Source: Moraxellaceae bacterium (GTDB lineage Bacteria; Pseudomonadota; Gammaproteobacteria; Pseudomonadales; Moraxellaceae). Taken from it: DNA of 26,310 bases. The notes under the pieces are model-generated. The model did no database searches and was not told where the DNA came from. It worked only from the letters and a program-made list of their open reading frames with translations. The stretch covers positions 1 to 26,310 of the forward strand of contig JAUXNL010000419.1 in the NCBI GenBank assembly GCA_030684415.1. The letters run 5' to 3'. Numbering within the stretch: the first letter of the stretch is position 1; the number at the start of each line of letters is the position of its first letter. Both the position numbers and the translations under genes were made by a program. Positions 16,047 through 25,944 of this stretch are shown here, in pieces.

Positions 16047-16793
16047 ATGCACTACACCAGCGACGACAATCCCGCCGGCCATTACGCCGCCTTTGAGACC
16101 AGCACGGCTTTGCGCCGCGTCGGCGAACAACTGGTCTGGGAAGTAGAGCAGGGCAACTGGCGTCAGCACGATGCGCTGATCGCCGTGATCGAGCATTTCG
16201 ACCGCGAATCCGCCAAGGCCTATGTGATGGACGGCATTCATGCCATGGGCATTACCGGCTCCGCCGAGCATTTCGTGCAGTCCACGCTGAACACGCTCTC
16301 GCTCACCATCACCAAGCTGTCGAAGCAGATCGTGCCCAAGCTCGACCGCAAACAGATGGAGCTGGCCGCCACGCATGTGCGCTCACTTTCCATCACCCTG
16401 CCTGATGGCAATGGCGGCTTTCGTACCATGACGGGCTTTCGGGTTCCCGATAGCGTGAATGCGCGCCGCGAGCAGATTGTCGCGCGCATCCGCGCCGGCC
16501 ATTGGCAAGCGGAACGCAAGCAAGTGAGCCAGTTGCTCAGCGATCTGGGCGATCTGATGCTGGAAGAGATTTACCTGAAGTCGATACGCCTGATGGGCTT
16601 CGGCTTTCTCACCGAGAAAGTGATACAGGGTGGCGCGGCGGTGGGCCGTGGCTTGCAGCACCAGCTCATCAACTGGGCGGTCGGGCATTTGCAGGAGCCC
16701 GAGTTCAAAACCCTGGCGGACTACACCGAGCATCTGCACTTGCATTTGCCCGAGCCCCTGCCCCACACCTTTCTGTATTACGTCAGGGAGTGA
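16047..16793 (+). CDS. Hypothetical protein, third gene of the 43-residue-repeat operon
   Basis: 248 residues from the ATG at 16047, with GAGGAA at 16034-16039 overlapping the stop of the repeat protein. The open frame upstream (from 15891) lies inside the previous gene and is rejected. The product is mixed and soluble-looking. Landmarks are an N-terminal helical part (ALRRVGEQLVWEVEQGNWRQ), a basic middle (RVPDSVNARREQIVARIRAG), a Gly-rich stretch GFGFLTEKVIQGGAAVGRG near 198-216, and a His-rich C-terminus (TEHLHLHLPEPLPHTF). No family or catalytic motif recognised. Tight spacing with the two preceding genes suggests the three proteins act together. Confidence 0.8.
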   Translation: MHYTSDDNPAGHYAAFETSTALRRVGEQLVWEVEQGNWRQHDALIAVIEHFDRESAKAYVMDGIHAMGITGSAEHFVQSTLNTLSLTITKLSKQIVPKLDRKQMELAATHVRSLSITLPDGNGGFRTMTGFRVPDSVNARREQIVARIRAGHWQAERKQVSQLLSDLGDLMLEEIYLKSIRLMGFGFLTEKVIQGGAAVGRGLQHQLINWAVGHLQEPEFKTLADYTEHLHLHLPEPLPHTFLYYVRE

Positions 16794-17119
16794 AGTAGCG
16801 CCTTCGTCGCCGAGGTCTGGAGTGAGCACGACGCCTCACCATCACTGACGCGCCCCGAACACATCACCGCGCAACGTCACGCCGGACGACGCCACGCCGC
16901 ACAGTCGCAGCGGCACCCACTCCGAAGTCGCGACGACTCTTGCAGGCGCGACCCTGCCCTGCGCTAACACACCGTGCGCTACGAAAAACCCCCTATAAAA
17001 CGGCTCCCGGCATCTTCGCGGCTGAAGCCGCTCCCACAAGAGCCAGTCCCTCCGATAGCACGTCAGGGTGTGAGCGCCTCACCCGGCACACCTGCAACCG
17101 TCTTCACTTTGGCGCGGGC
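16794..17119. other. Intergenic region with a cluster of REP-like palindromes
   Basis: 326 bp between two convergent genes. Contents: AGTCG/CGACT (16926-16938); a REP-like element with GCGGCT (17018-17023) pairing with AGCCGC (17026-17031) inside a context (GCGGCTGAAGCCGCTCCCAC) common between Pseudomonas genes; and GTGAG/CTCAC (17070-17082). No believable gene was found. Any terminator for the two genes is probably among these palindromes, but none has a clear U-run. Confidence 0.6.
17016..17040. repeat. REP-type palindrome downstream of acs
   Basis: GCGGCT-GA-AGCCGC at 17018-17031 followed by TCCCACAAG. Read on the minus strand it begins CTTGTGGGAGCGGCTTCAGC, the common gammaproteobacterial extragenic repeat pattern. 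It lies about 80 bp past the acs stop. Confidence 0.6.
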
Positions 17120-19090
<1,971 letters not shown>

Positions 19091-19121
19091 GCGGGTCTCC
19101 GGTGGGCCGGTACTTTTTCTT

Positions 19122-19140
19122 CACTGCCTGCTACGCAGTG
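19122..19140. promoter_or_regulatory. Inverted repeat upstream of acs
   Basis: CACTGC (19122-19127) and GCAGTG (19135-19140) flank 7 nt in the spacer between glpE and acs. On the minus strand an A-rich rather than T-rich stretch follows, so it is not an intrinsic terminator of the glpE transcript. It may be a regulator site for acs. No known operator recognised. Confidence 0.25.
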
Positions 19141-19182
19141 CGTCCTTGTGGGGGTGATGTCCCGGATGGCCGGGTACAGCGG

Positions 19183-19490
19183 TCAGCTCTCGACGGGGCC
19201 GTTCAGCTTCCAGATTTCAAAGCCACCATCAAGGCTGTAAACCTCGGTAAATCCCTGCGAGGCCAACCACGCGGCGGCACTCTGGCTGGAGTTGCCGTGA
19301 TAGCAATACACCAGCACGGGGCGCTCTTTTGCGGTGGCCTCGATAAAGTCGGACACGCTCTGGTTGTCCAGAAAGACGGCACCGGGCAAATGCCCGGCCG
19401 CGAACGACGCCGGGTCGCGCACGTCGACAATCGCAGGGCTGCGCTCCGCTACCAGCACTTGCGCCGCGGCAGGCGCGATACGTGCCCAAC

Positions 19491-19494
<4 letters not shown>
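19183..19494 (-). CDS. glpE: Thiosulfate sulfurtransferase, GlpE-type single-domain rhodanese
   Basis: 103 residues, one rhodanese domain. Transfers sulfane sulfur from thiosulfate to an acceptor such as cyanide or thioredoxin through a cysteine persulfide. The active-site loop is CYHGNSSQ with C64 as nucleophile, the exact GlpE version of the loop. The supporting motifs IVDVRDPASFAAGHLPGA (22-39) and VYSLDGGFEIW (85-95) complete the fold. The length is close to E. coli GlpE (108). The start ATG overlaps the rhlB stop by 4 bp (ATGA), so it is translated from the rhlB message. No glycerol genes are near, unlike the E. coli glpEGR locus. Confidence 0.93.
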
Positions 19495-20860
<1,366 letters not shown>

Positions 20861-20864
<4 letters not shown>

Positions 20865-22000
20865 GGGTTTTTCTTCTCGATGGCCGCCTGTTGCGGCGTG
20901 GGTGGTGACTGCAAGGGATGTGATGGCATCAAGGGTGACGCCATGTCTTGCGGCAAAAGGGCTTGCGATAAAGGAGCTGGCGATAAAACGGCTTGCGATG
21001 ACCGATCTTGTGCAGGCTGCGCTTGCGAGGCCTGAACCTGAGAAGACTGAATCTGAGAAGACTGGCCCTGCGGCGACAGCGACTGCAGGAAACGGCGCAT
21101 GTCTGCTGCCGTACGCGGCGGGTCTTCTTCCATCGGAATATGGCCCAGCGTGTCATACACAATGAGCTGGCTACCAGCAATGTCGCGCTGGTAGCGCGGC
21201 GCATGCTCAACCGGAATCCAGCGGTCTTTCGCGCCCCAGAGAATCAGTGTCGGCACGCGCACATCGCTGATGCCCACGCCATCGAATGCCAGGCTGCGCA
21301 TCAACTCGCTCACGGCCGGGCGCGAATCCTCGCGGCGCATCATGTCGGCATAGCGCTGTATCTGCGCCGCGGTCACATTCGCCGGCTCACCGTAAACATC
21401 GCGCACACTGGCGGCCACAATCGGATACGGCGACAGGTGGGCGGAGATCTCTCGTGTGACGGGCCACTTCATCAGCTTGACCGGCAACGGCGGCGGCAGC
21501 GGATAGCCGGCACTGTCGACGAGTGTCAGCGACCTGAGCTTTTCCGGATGCCGCCTGGCGTAATTCCAGCTGATATAGCCGCCCAGTGAATTCCCGGCCA
21601 GATGGAAAGGTTCGGACTCAAGACCCAGTGCGGGCACCAGCGCATCCATGAACGCTTGCAAATCCGCCGCCTGCACCGGGCGCGACGCCATGGGCCCGGT
21701 CAGGCCGAACGGCGGCACATCAACGGCGATGACGCGGTATTGCCCTTCCAGTTCACGTCGCCAACCTTCCCAGGTATCGGCCGACGCGGCAAAACCGTGC
21801 AGCAGCAAAAGAGGCTCACCCTGCCCCGACTCCTTTACCCGCACAGCGGCGCCAAGCAACTCGACATAGCGCGACCCTTCGCCGTAGCGGGCCCGCAAGG
21901 TATCGGCCGGAATGTCAGGAATGCCAAGCCAGTCGCGCGCGCCCCAGCCAACGCCGGCCAAAAGCACGGCCAGCGCGAGTACCACACGCCATTGCTTCAC
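20861..22000 (-). CDS. Membrane-anchored alpha/beta hydrolase
   Basis: 379 residues from a GTG at 21998-22000, one base after the nitroreductase stop, with AAGGA about 9 nt upstream. The frame extends to 22078, but that would overlap the upstream gene and precede the signal-like segment oddly. Residues 5-20 (VVLALAVLLAGVGWGA) form a signal anchor, so the enzyme probably faces the periplasm. The alpha/beta hydrolase core has the oxyanion HGFAAS near 68, nucleophile S138 in GNSLGG, D259 in WGAKDRW and H287 in LGHIPMEED: a complete triad. Substrate unknown (ester or similar). From about 308 to 379 it carries a Gln/Ser/Pro-rich tail (SSQIQSSQVQASQAQPAQ) coded partly by 15-bp repeats. No such tail is usual in the family. 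Confidence 0.85.
20961..21064. repeat. 15-bp repeats coding for the hydrolase C-terminal tail
   Basis: Three 15-bp units start at 20961, 20976 and 20991 (GCTTGCGATAAAGGA and variants). A second, different 15-bp pair is CTGAGAAGACTG at 21038-21049 and 21053-21064. Both keep the reading frame and give the S/Q/L-rich tail. Confidence 0.65.
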
Positions 22001-22001
22001 C

Positions 22002-22742
22002 TCAGTGATCCTTGATGAAACGTTCGCGCGCAAAGCGGATGCGCGGGTGATACACGCCATCGGCCGCGCGCTTGCCACAACCCACCACCATCACCACAAA
22101 GGCATCAGCCGGCAGTTTGAGCAGACGCTGCACACGGTGCTCATCAAAGCCTTCCATCGGGCAGGTATCAAAGCCATGTGCCCGCATCGCGAGCATGAAA
22201 TTCTCGGCACCGAGTGCGACGGTTTTGGCCGCCCACACCTTCATGTCGGCCTGACTGAACGGGCCGCGAGGCATCGGACGGCGCAAGCCGGCCACCGCCG
22301 CAAACGCCCGCTTGCCGATGCCGAGTACATTGAGCGGGCCCTGGCCGTAATGAATCTTGGCTAAACGCCGGTAATAGTTGTCGACGATCTTCGGCACGGT
22401 TTCTTCTGGCCACTGCTCGATCATCATGTCGCAGTGCTCCTGCCAGGTGGCCAGACGAGCCACCACCACCACCAGCACTTGCGCCGAACGCGCCGCATTC
22501 TGACTCAGGCAGGCCGTGGCCATTTCGGCGCGCAAGGCCGGCGTGCGCACCACATGGAATTCCCAGGGCTGCAAGTTCGACGAGTTGGGGGCCAGCAGGG
22601 CCATGTCGAGGCTGTCCTGAAGAACGGCTTCGGGAACGGGCGTGTCATCAAACCGACGCACCGAGCGCCGGCTCATGACGGTCTTGCGGAATTCCTCGAC
22701 ATCGATATCGGGAACGGGCTCGGAATAGCGCTGCTTGCTCAT
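22002..22742 (-). CDS. Nitroreductase family protein
   Basis: 246 residues. FMN-dependent NAD(P)H oxidoreductase fold, cytoplasmic, probably a homodimer. Visible signatures are the FMN-phosphate arginines in SRRSVRRFDDTPVP (24-37), NSSNLQPWEFHVV (53-65) and the C-terminal cofactor loop CPMEGFDEHRVQRLL followed by VMVVGCGKRA. The physiological electron acceptor cannot be told; family members reduce nitroaromatics, quinones or enones. GGAG lies 10 nt before the ATG. It heads a run of overlapping minus-strand genes (hydrolase, rhlB, glpE). The next start is one base after its stop. Confidence 0.9.
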   Translation of the reverse strand: MSKQRYSEPVPDIDVEEFRKTVMSRRSVRRFDDTPVPEAVLQDSLDMALLAPNSSNLQPWEFHVVRTPALRAEMATACLSQNAARSAQVLVVVVARLATWQEHCDMMIEQWPEETVPKIVDNYYRRLAKIHYGQGPLNVLGIGKRAFAAVAGLRRPMPRGPFSQADMKVWAAKTVALGAENFMLAMRAHGFDTCPMEGFDEHRVQRLLKLPADAFVVMVVGCGKRAADGVYHPRIRFARERFIKDH

Positions 22743-22786
22743 GCGGTCAGGGCTCCGCCACCTGCGCCGGGCAGGCGGCCTGATAC

Positions 22787-22816
22787 AAAATCACGGCAGC
22801 GGATGCTATCGCTGCC
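22787..22816 (-). terminator. Probable intrinsic terminator of the membrane/cold-shock fusion gene
   Basis: On the minus strand GGCAGCG-ATAGCATC-CGCTGCC forms a perfect 7-bp GC-rich stem (22795-22816) followed by GTGATTTTGT. It lies 23 bp past the stop at 22839. The U-run is short, so efficiency is uncertain. Confidence 0.45.
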
Positions 22817-22838
22817 AACAGGTGCAGCAAGGCAGGCG

Positions 22839-23465
22839 TTACAGCGGCTGGACGTCTTCCGCCTGCAAACCTTTGTCGCCTTTCATGACCACAAACTCCA
22901 CACGCTGACCTTCGCGCAGCGTGCGGTGGCCTTCGCCACGAATCGAACGGTAGTGCACGAACACGTCGTCGCCCTGTTCACGCGTGATGAAGCCAAAGCC
23001 CTTGGTGGCATTGAACCACTTGACCTTGCCCGCTTCGCGCGGGCCTTTCACCCGTGTGGGCAACGGTGGCAGCGCCATGATCAGCATCAGCAGCGCCGGC
23101 AGGAACACCGCGATGCTCATCGTCAGCCAGAAGGCCAGGCCAACAGGCAACACCGGTGCCACGGCAATTTCGACACCATTCACCAGCGCCACACCCACCA
23201 CATAGAGCGTGAGCGCGAAATGGACCGGCTTACGCTTTTTCAGATTGCGGGCACACCAGTAGAACAAGGGACTCATGGCAAGATCAGCGACGCCGAGCAG
23301 GCGCGTGAAGTACAGCGTGGCATTGCTCAACTCAACCGGCGCACCGGCGGTAACCGGAAACAACGCCAACCATTCAACCGGCGACAGCAGCATGAAGAGG
23401 CCGTTAATGGCAAAGCCTGCGGCCAACAGGAAATAAACCAGCACCAGAAGATGTTTCTTTTTCAT
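22839..23465 (-). CDS. Four-helix membrane protein fused to a C-terminal cold-shock domain
   Basis: 208 residues from the ATG at 23463-23465, with AAGGA 7 nt upstream; the frame is open to 23603, but that extension has no matching ribosome binding site. Residues 6-26, 50-69, 82-103 and 108-132 are membrane segments. Residues 145-208 form a full cold-shock domain with RNP1 KGFGFI (155-160) and RNP2 VFVHY (168-172). The domain is very close to the stand-alone cold-shock protein at 25079-25291: both end QAEDVQP and share the R-G-x-GHR insert. The nucleic-acid-binding part would sit on the cytoplasmic side of the membrane. Known CSD-DUF1294 proteins have the opposite order, so this arrangement is notable. 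Role unknown. Confidence 0.88.
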   Translation of the reverse strand: MKKKHLLVLVYFLLAAGFAINGLFMLLSPVEWLALFPVTAGAPVELSNATLYFTRLLGVADLAMSPLFYWCARNLKKRKPVHFALTLYVVGVALVNGVEIAVAPVLPVGLAFWLTMSIAVFLPALLMLIMALPPLPTRVKGPREAGKVKWFNATKGFGFITREQGDDVFVHYRSIRGEGHRTLREGQRVEFVVMKGDKGLQAEDVQPL

Positions 23466-23511
23466 TCGAATGTCCTTGATACCGCAGGGCGGCAAACTCC
23501 GGCCCGAAGGT

Positions 23512-23542
23512 GAGACCGGAAAATAAAGGCGAGACCGGAAAA
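23512..23542. repeat. Tandem GAGACCGGAAAA repeats in the cold-shock fusion leader
   Basis: GAGACCGGAAAA occurs at 23512-23523 and 23531-23542, 19 bp apart, in the spacer between the divergent fusion and FemAB-like genes. It would lie in the 5' leader of the fusion mRNA. Confidence 0.5.
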
Positions 23543-23568
23543 AAATGCAGTGCAACACGATCGTCCGC

Positions 23569-23597
23569 TTGACCGCACGGGCTAGCTTACGCATTTT
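23569..23597 (+). promoter_or_regulatory. Possible sigma-70 promoter of the FemAB-like gene
   Basis: TTGACC (23569-23574) and CATTTT (23592-23597) are separated by 17 bp, about 30 nt before the ATG at 23626. The -35 box is good, the -10 poor. Confidence 0.3.
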
Positions 23598-23625
23598 AAG
23601 CACTTGTTTCCATTAGTGTTCCTTC

Positions 23626-24819
23626 ATGCCAACCGATACCCGCACCTACCTCTCCCGGCTTTGCGACGCCCCTGCCGGCCTGCTGGGCGCGGCCGGCTCT
23701 CACCCCTTTTTGCAGGCGGCCTTCCTGATGGCCCTGGAGGACAGCGGAGCCGCCGGGCCCGGCGCACGCTGGCAGCCCTGCCATCTGCTGCTGGAGCGGG
23801 AAGGCGCTCCTCTCGCCTTGCTGCCGCTATACCGCAAACAGGACTCACGCGGCGAATACGTGTTTGACCATGACTGGGCCTCGGCCTGGGAGCGCCATGG
23901 CCATGCTTACTTTCCCAAGCTGGTGACGGCGGTGCCGTTCACGCCAGTGCCAGGCCCACGACTCCTCTGCGCACCCGGCGTCGCCATGGACACGGCGATT
24001 GCCGCCGTGCTCGCGGCACTCCCCGAGGTGATCCGGGAACAGGGCGTCTCCGGCTGGCATGGCTTGTTTGTGGAGGCTCCGTGGCTAGCCCCCGCACGGG
24101 CAGCCGGTTTTGCGGTTCGTACCGGCTGCCGCTTTCACTGGGAAAACCCGGGCTGGGCGGATTTCGATGCGTATCTGGCGGCGCTCACCAGCAAAAAGCG
24201 CAAGGACATCCGCCGTGAACGCCGCCTGCTCAACGAAGCCGGCGTGCGCTGCCGCCGTCTCCAGGGCCACGAGATCACCGCGGCCGACATGGACTTCTTT
24301 GCCACCTGCTATGCCCGCACCTATCACGAGCATGGCCAAGCCCCGTATTTACCGGCGGCGTTCTTCCAGCAACTACGGCTGACGATGCCTGAGCAGCTTC
24401 TGCTGGTCATCGCCAGCGACGACCCCGGCGATATGGCTTCGGCACTCTTCTTCCACGACGGACAGACACTCTTCGGCCGCTACTGGGGCGCCCTGCGTCG
24501 TGCCGACGGCCTGCACTTCGAGGTTTGCTATTACCAAGGCATGGAGTTTTGTCTGCACGAAGGGCTGACCGACTTCGACCCGGGGACGCAGGGCGAGCAC
24601 AAATTGCTGCGCGGCTTTCATCCCCAGCTCACGCATTCGCTGCACCTGATGCAGGACTCAAGCTTCCAGAGCGCGATTGCGCGCTACGTCAGTGAAGAAA
24701 GTGTGGGGGTGATGCGCTACTGCGAAGAGGCTCAGGGATATCTGCCCTACCGGAAAGCGGATGAACAGGGTATAGCGGTGCCAGACGCAGACACGGCAGT
24801 GTCAGACAGCCCGCATTGA
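23626..24819 (+). CDS. FemAB-like / DUF482 GNAT-fold acyltransferase
   Basis: 397 residues, cytoplasmic. It matches the DUF482 (PF04339, 'peptidogalycan biosynthesis/recognition') family, which has the double-GNAT fold of FemAB aminoacyl transferases. Signatures: GFAVRTGCRFHWENPGWADF (161-180), the basic stretch SKKRKDIRRERR (189-200), FGRYWGALRR (283-292), HFEVCYYQGMEFCL (297-310) and the block FDPGTQGEHKLLRGF with the THSLH that follows (317-340). The real substrate of this family has not been firmly established; a cell-wall or small-molecule acyl acceptor is assumed. No strong ribosome binding site before the ATG. Divergent from the cold-shock fusion gene. The last 20 residues are an acidic, non-conserved tail. 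Confidence 0.88.
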   Translation: MPTDTRTYLSRLCDAPAGLLGAAGSHPFLQAAFLMALEDSGAAGPGARWQPCHLLLEREGAPLALLPLYRKQDSRGEYVFDHDWASAWERHGHAYFPKLVTAVPFTPVPGPRLLCAPGVAMDTAIAAVLAALPEVIREQGVSGWHGLFVEAPWLAPARAAGFAVRTGCRFHWENPGWADFDAYLAALTSKKRKDIRRERRLLNEAGVRCRRLQGHEITAADMDFFATCYARTYHEHGQAPYLPAAFFQQLRLTMPEQLLLVIASDDPGDMASALFFHDGQTLFGRYWGALRRADGLHFEVCYYQGMEFCLHEGLTDFDPGTQGEHKLLRGFHPQLTHSLHLMQDSSFQSAIARYVSEESVGVMRYCEEAQGYLPYRKADEQGIAVPDADTAVSDSPH

Positions 24820-25041
24820 GATGTTGGCTGGCTCTTTTTCTACCGGGCTTTTGCTGGGGCTGTGCTTGGGCTTCGCTGGGATTGTGCTGAGGCTTTCGAC
24901 CGCTGGCGTGCGGTTTTTGCGGGCGCCACTGATAGGCAGCCCAAACATGCATTGATGTTCTACCGACAACAGCTTCTTGCGACAACAGGCATGCTGCCGT
25001 CCGCATGAAGGCGCGACATCTGAAGGCCTTGCAACAAACGC

Positions 25042-25068
25042 ATAAGGCCCCGCGTTGCGGGGCCTTAT
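25042..25068 (-). terminator. Strong hairpin terminator of the cold-shock gene
   Basis: ATAAGGCCCCGC (25042-25053) pairs perfectly with GCGGGGCCTTAT (25057-25068) around GTT. It lies 10 bp past the stop at 25079. On the minus strand it is followed by GCGTTTGTTGC. The 259-bp spacer that contains it (24820-25078) shows no other convincing feature. Confidence 0.8.
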
Positions 25069-25078
25069 GAATGCTTGC

Positions 25079-25291
25079 TCAGTCGATGGGCTGAACGTCT
25101 TCCGCCTGAAAGCCCTTCTGGCCTTTCACAACGGTGAATTCAACTTTCTGGCCATCTTTCAGTGAGCGATGACCGTCGCCACGAATCGCGCGAAAATGCA
25201 CAAATACATCTTCACCACCCGGACGCTGGATAAAACCGAAACCCTTGGCGTCATTGAACCACTTCACGGAGCCCTGTTCACGATTGGACAT
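25079..25291 (-). CDS. Cold-shock protein, CspA family
   Basis: 70 residues, one OB-fold cold-shock domain from the ATG at 25289-25291; GAGG lies 9 nt upstream. Binds single-stranded RNA or DNA and acts as an RNA chaperone. RNP1 is KGFGFI and RNP2 is VFVHF. Like the fusion protein at 22839-23465 it carries R-G-x-GHRSL between strands and ends QAEDVQPID, a longer form than the E. coli CspA loop. The frame upstream of 25291 is open but runs through the leader. The inferred promoter at 25407-25435 gives a leader of about 108 nt, in keeping with long regulatory leaders of csp mRNAs. Confidence 0.93.
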   Translation of the reverse strand: MSNREQGSVKWFNDAKGFGFIQRPGGEDVFVHFRAIRGDGHRSLKDGQKVEFTVVKGQKGFQAEDVQPID

Positions 25292-25406
25292 GTTGCAAAA
25301 CCTCGAGAATCTCTGATCAAGAACAACCGCTGAAGCCTCCCATCGACTGCGACCGCCTGTTGACAAACATCCGGATCGTGACAGTAGTTACAACGGAATC
25401 TGCCCG

Positions 25407-25435
25407 ATTAGACACGGAATGACAGGTGGATGCAA
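25407..25435 (-). promoter_or_regulatory. Probable promoter of the cold-shock gene
   Basis: On the minus strand TTGCAT (25430-25435) and TCTAAT (25407-25412) are separated by 17 bp. The -10 differs from TATAAT at one base; the -35 is weak. Predicted start near 25400. Confidence 0.4.
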
Positions 25436-25506
25436 CGACACCTCCATGACAGGAAACGCACGATTAAATGACGCTTTCGCGTGGGGCAAGACCACTGTCG
25501 CCGCAC

Positions 25507-25550
25507 AAAAAAAGAGCCCGACGGCACCTTTCTGAGGCATGCCATCAGGC
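25507..25550 (-). terminator. Intrinsic terminator on the minus strand
   Basis: GCCTGATGGCA (read from 25550 down to 25540) pairs with TGCCGTCGGGC (25526 down to 25516) through 11 bp with two G-U pairs, then CTC and a run of seven T (25513-25507). It ends a transcript arriving from the right, either read-through of the gene at 25935 or a separate small RNA. It lies upstream of the cold-shock promoter and so isolates that gene. Confidence 0.75.
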
Positions 25551-25574
25551 CACTGCTTCGGCCTCATATCCGCA

Positions 25575-25662
25575 GCAGGGCACTAGCCCGTCAAGCGCAG
25601 CCGTCCCTACAACTGCACCTGCATGAGCACCTGGATAGCCCCCTGTATTAAGAGTGCCCTGC
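25575..25662 (-). ncRNA. Candidate small RNA preceding an intrinsic terminator
   Basis: Read on the minus strand, GCAGGGCACT (25662 down to 25653) can pair with AGTGCCCTGC (25584 down to 25575), closing an 88-nt domain that holds the direct repeat GCACCTG. The terminator at 25507-25550 follows 24 nt later. No promoter was clearly found. I do not recognise it as 6S, 4.5S, tmRNA, RNase P or an Rsm RNA. Confidence 0.25.
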
Positions 25663-25846
25663 GCTGATCAACCGCAGGCCCGTGTGCCGCGATCAAGGTG
25701 AGCGACGTCCCGTGCAAAGCAGCAGGGTGTATGGCCAGTCGATGCGGGAGTGCCGCTTTCAAGCGTCAGTTAACCACTTGTTGAAAAACGCCCATCCCGG
25801 ACTTTTTCAGCCCGCGCTCCGGCACATGTCCGGAGTCGCTCTACGC

Positions 25847-25876
25847 CGAATCAATCACCTAGCCGTGATTGATTCG
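25847..25876. repeat. Perfect 12-bp inverted repeat
   Basis: CGAATCAATCAC (25847-25858), loop CTAGCC, GTGATTGATTCG (25865-25876). Stem is not GC-rich and no T-run follows on either strand. Confidence 0.85.
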
Positions 25877-25892
25877 CGACCCGACCACCTTT

Positions 25893-25944
25893 GGCTATTT
25901 AAGCGCTTGCTGAAAAGCATTTTTCAGCAAGCGCTTAAATAGCC
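25893..25944. repeat. Perfect 24+24 bp palindrome with 4-nt centre
   Basis: GGCTATTTAAGCGCTTGCTG plus AAAA (25893-25916) is the exact reverse complement of 25921-25944, with GCAT between. It includes the stop codon and last bases of the minus-strand gene ending at 25935. It would make a very stable hairpin in RNA from either strand or a cruciform in DNA; no U-run follows on the minus strand. Confidence 0.9.

Larger units (their letters stand above)
25551..25934. other. Non-coding stretch rich in inverted repeats
   Basis: 384 bp with no believable gene. Contents: GCAGGGCACT (25575-25584) complementary to AGTGCCCTGC (25653-25662); GTTGAAAAA / TTTTTCAGC (25780-25811, one G-U); CTCCGG / CCGGAG (25817-25835); a 12-bp perfect inverted repeat CGAATCAATCAC / GTGATTGATTCG (25847-25876); and the left arm of the 24-bp palindrome at 25893. 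With the terminator at 25507-25550 the left part could make a minus-strand small RNA. Confidence 0.6.

Noticed and set aside
16842..17039. Short minus-strand frame through the REP-like cluster after acs
   Set aside because: Its codons come from palindromic repeats; no ribosome binding site and no family signature.
24689..25006. 105-codon minus-strand frame overlapping the end of the FemAB-like gene
   Set aside because: Low-complexity, no start signal, overlaps a solid gene; considered chance.
25507..25690. 6S RNA, RsmY/Z, 4.5S RNA, tmRNA or RNase P RNA
   Set aside because: None of the conserved sequence blocks I know for these RNAs is present, and only one or two GGA motifs occur, too few for an Rsm RNA.
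25682..25942. 86-codon plus-strand frame in the inverted-repeat region
   Set aside because: Its C-terminus is only the translated palindrome and no ribosome binding site or motif supports it.
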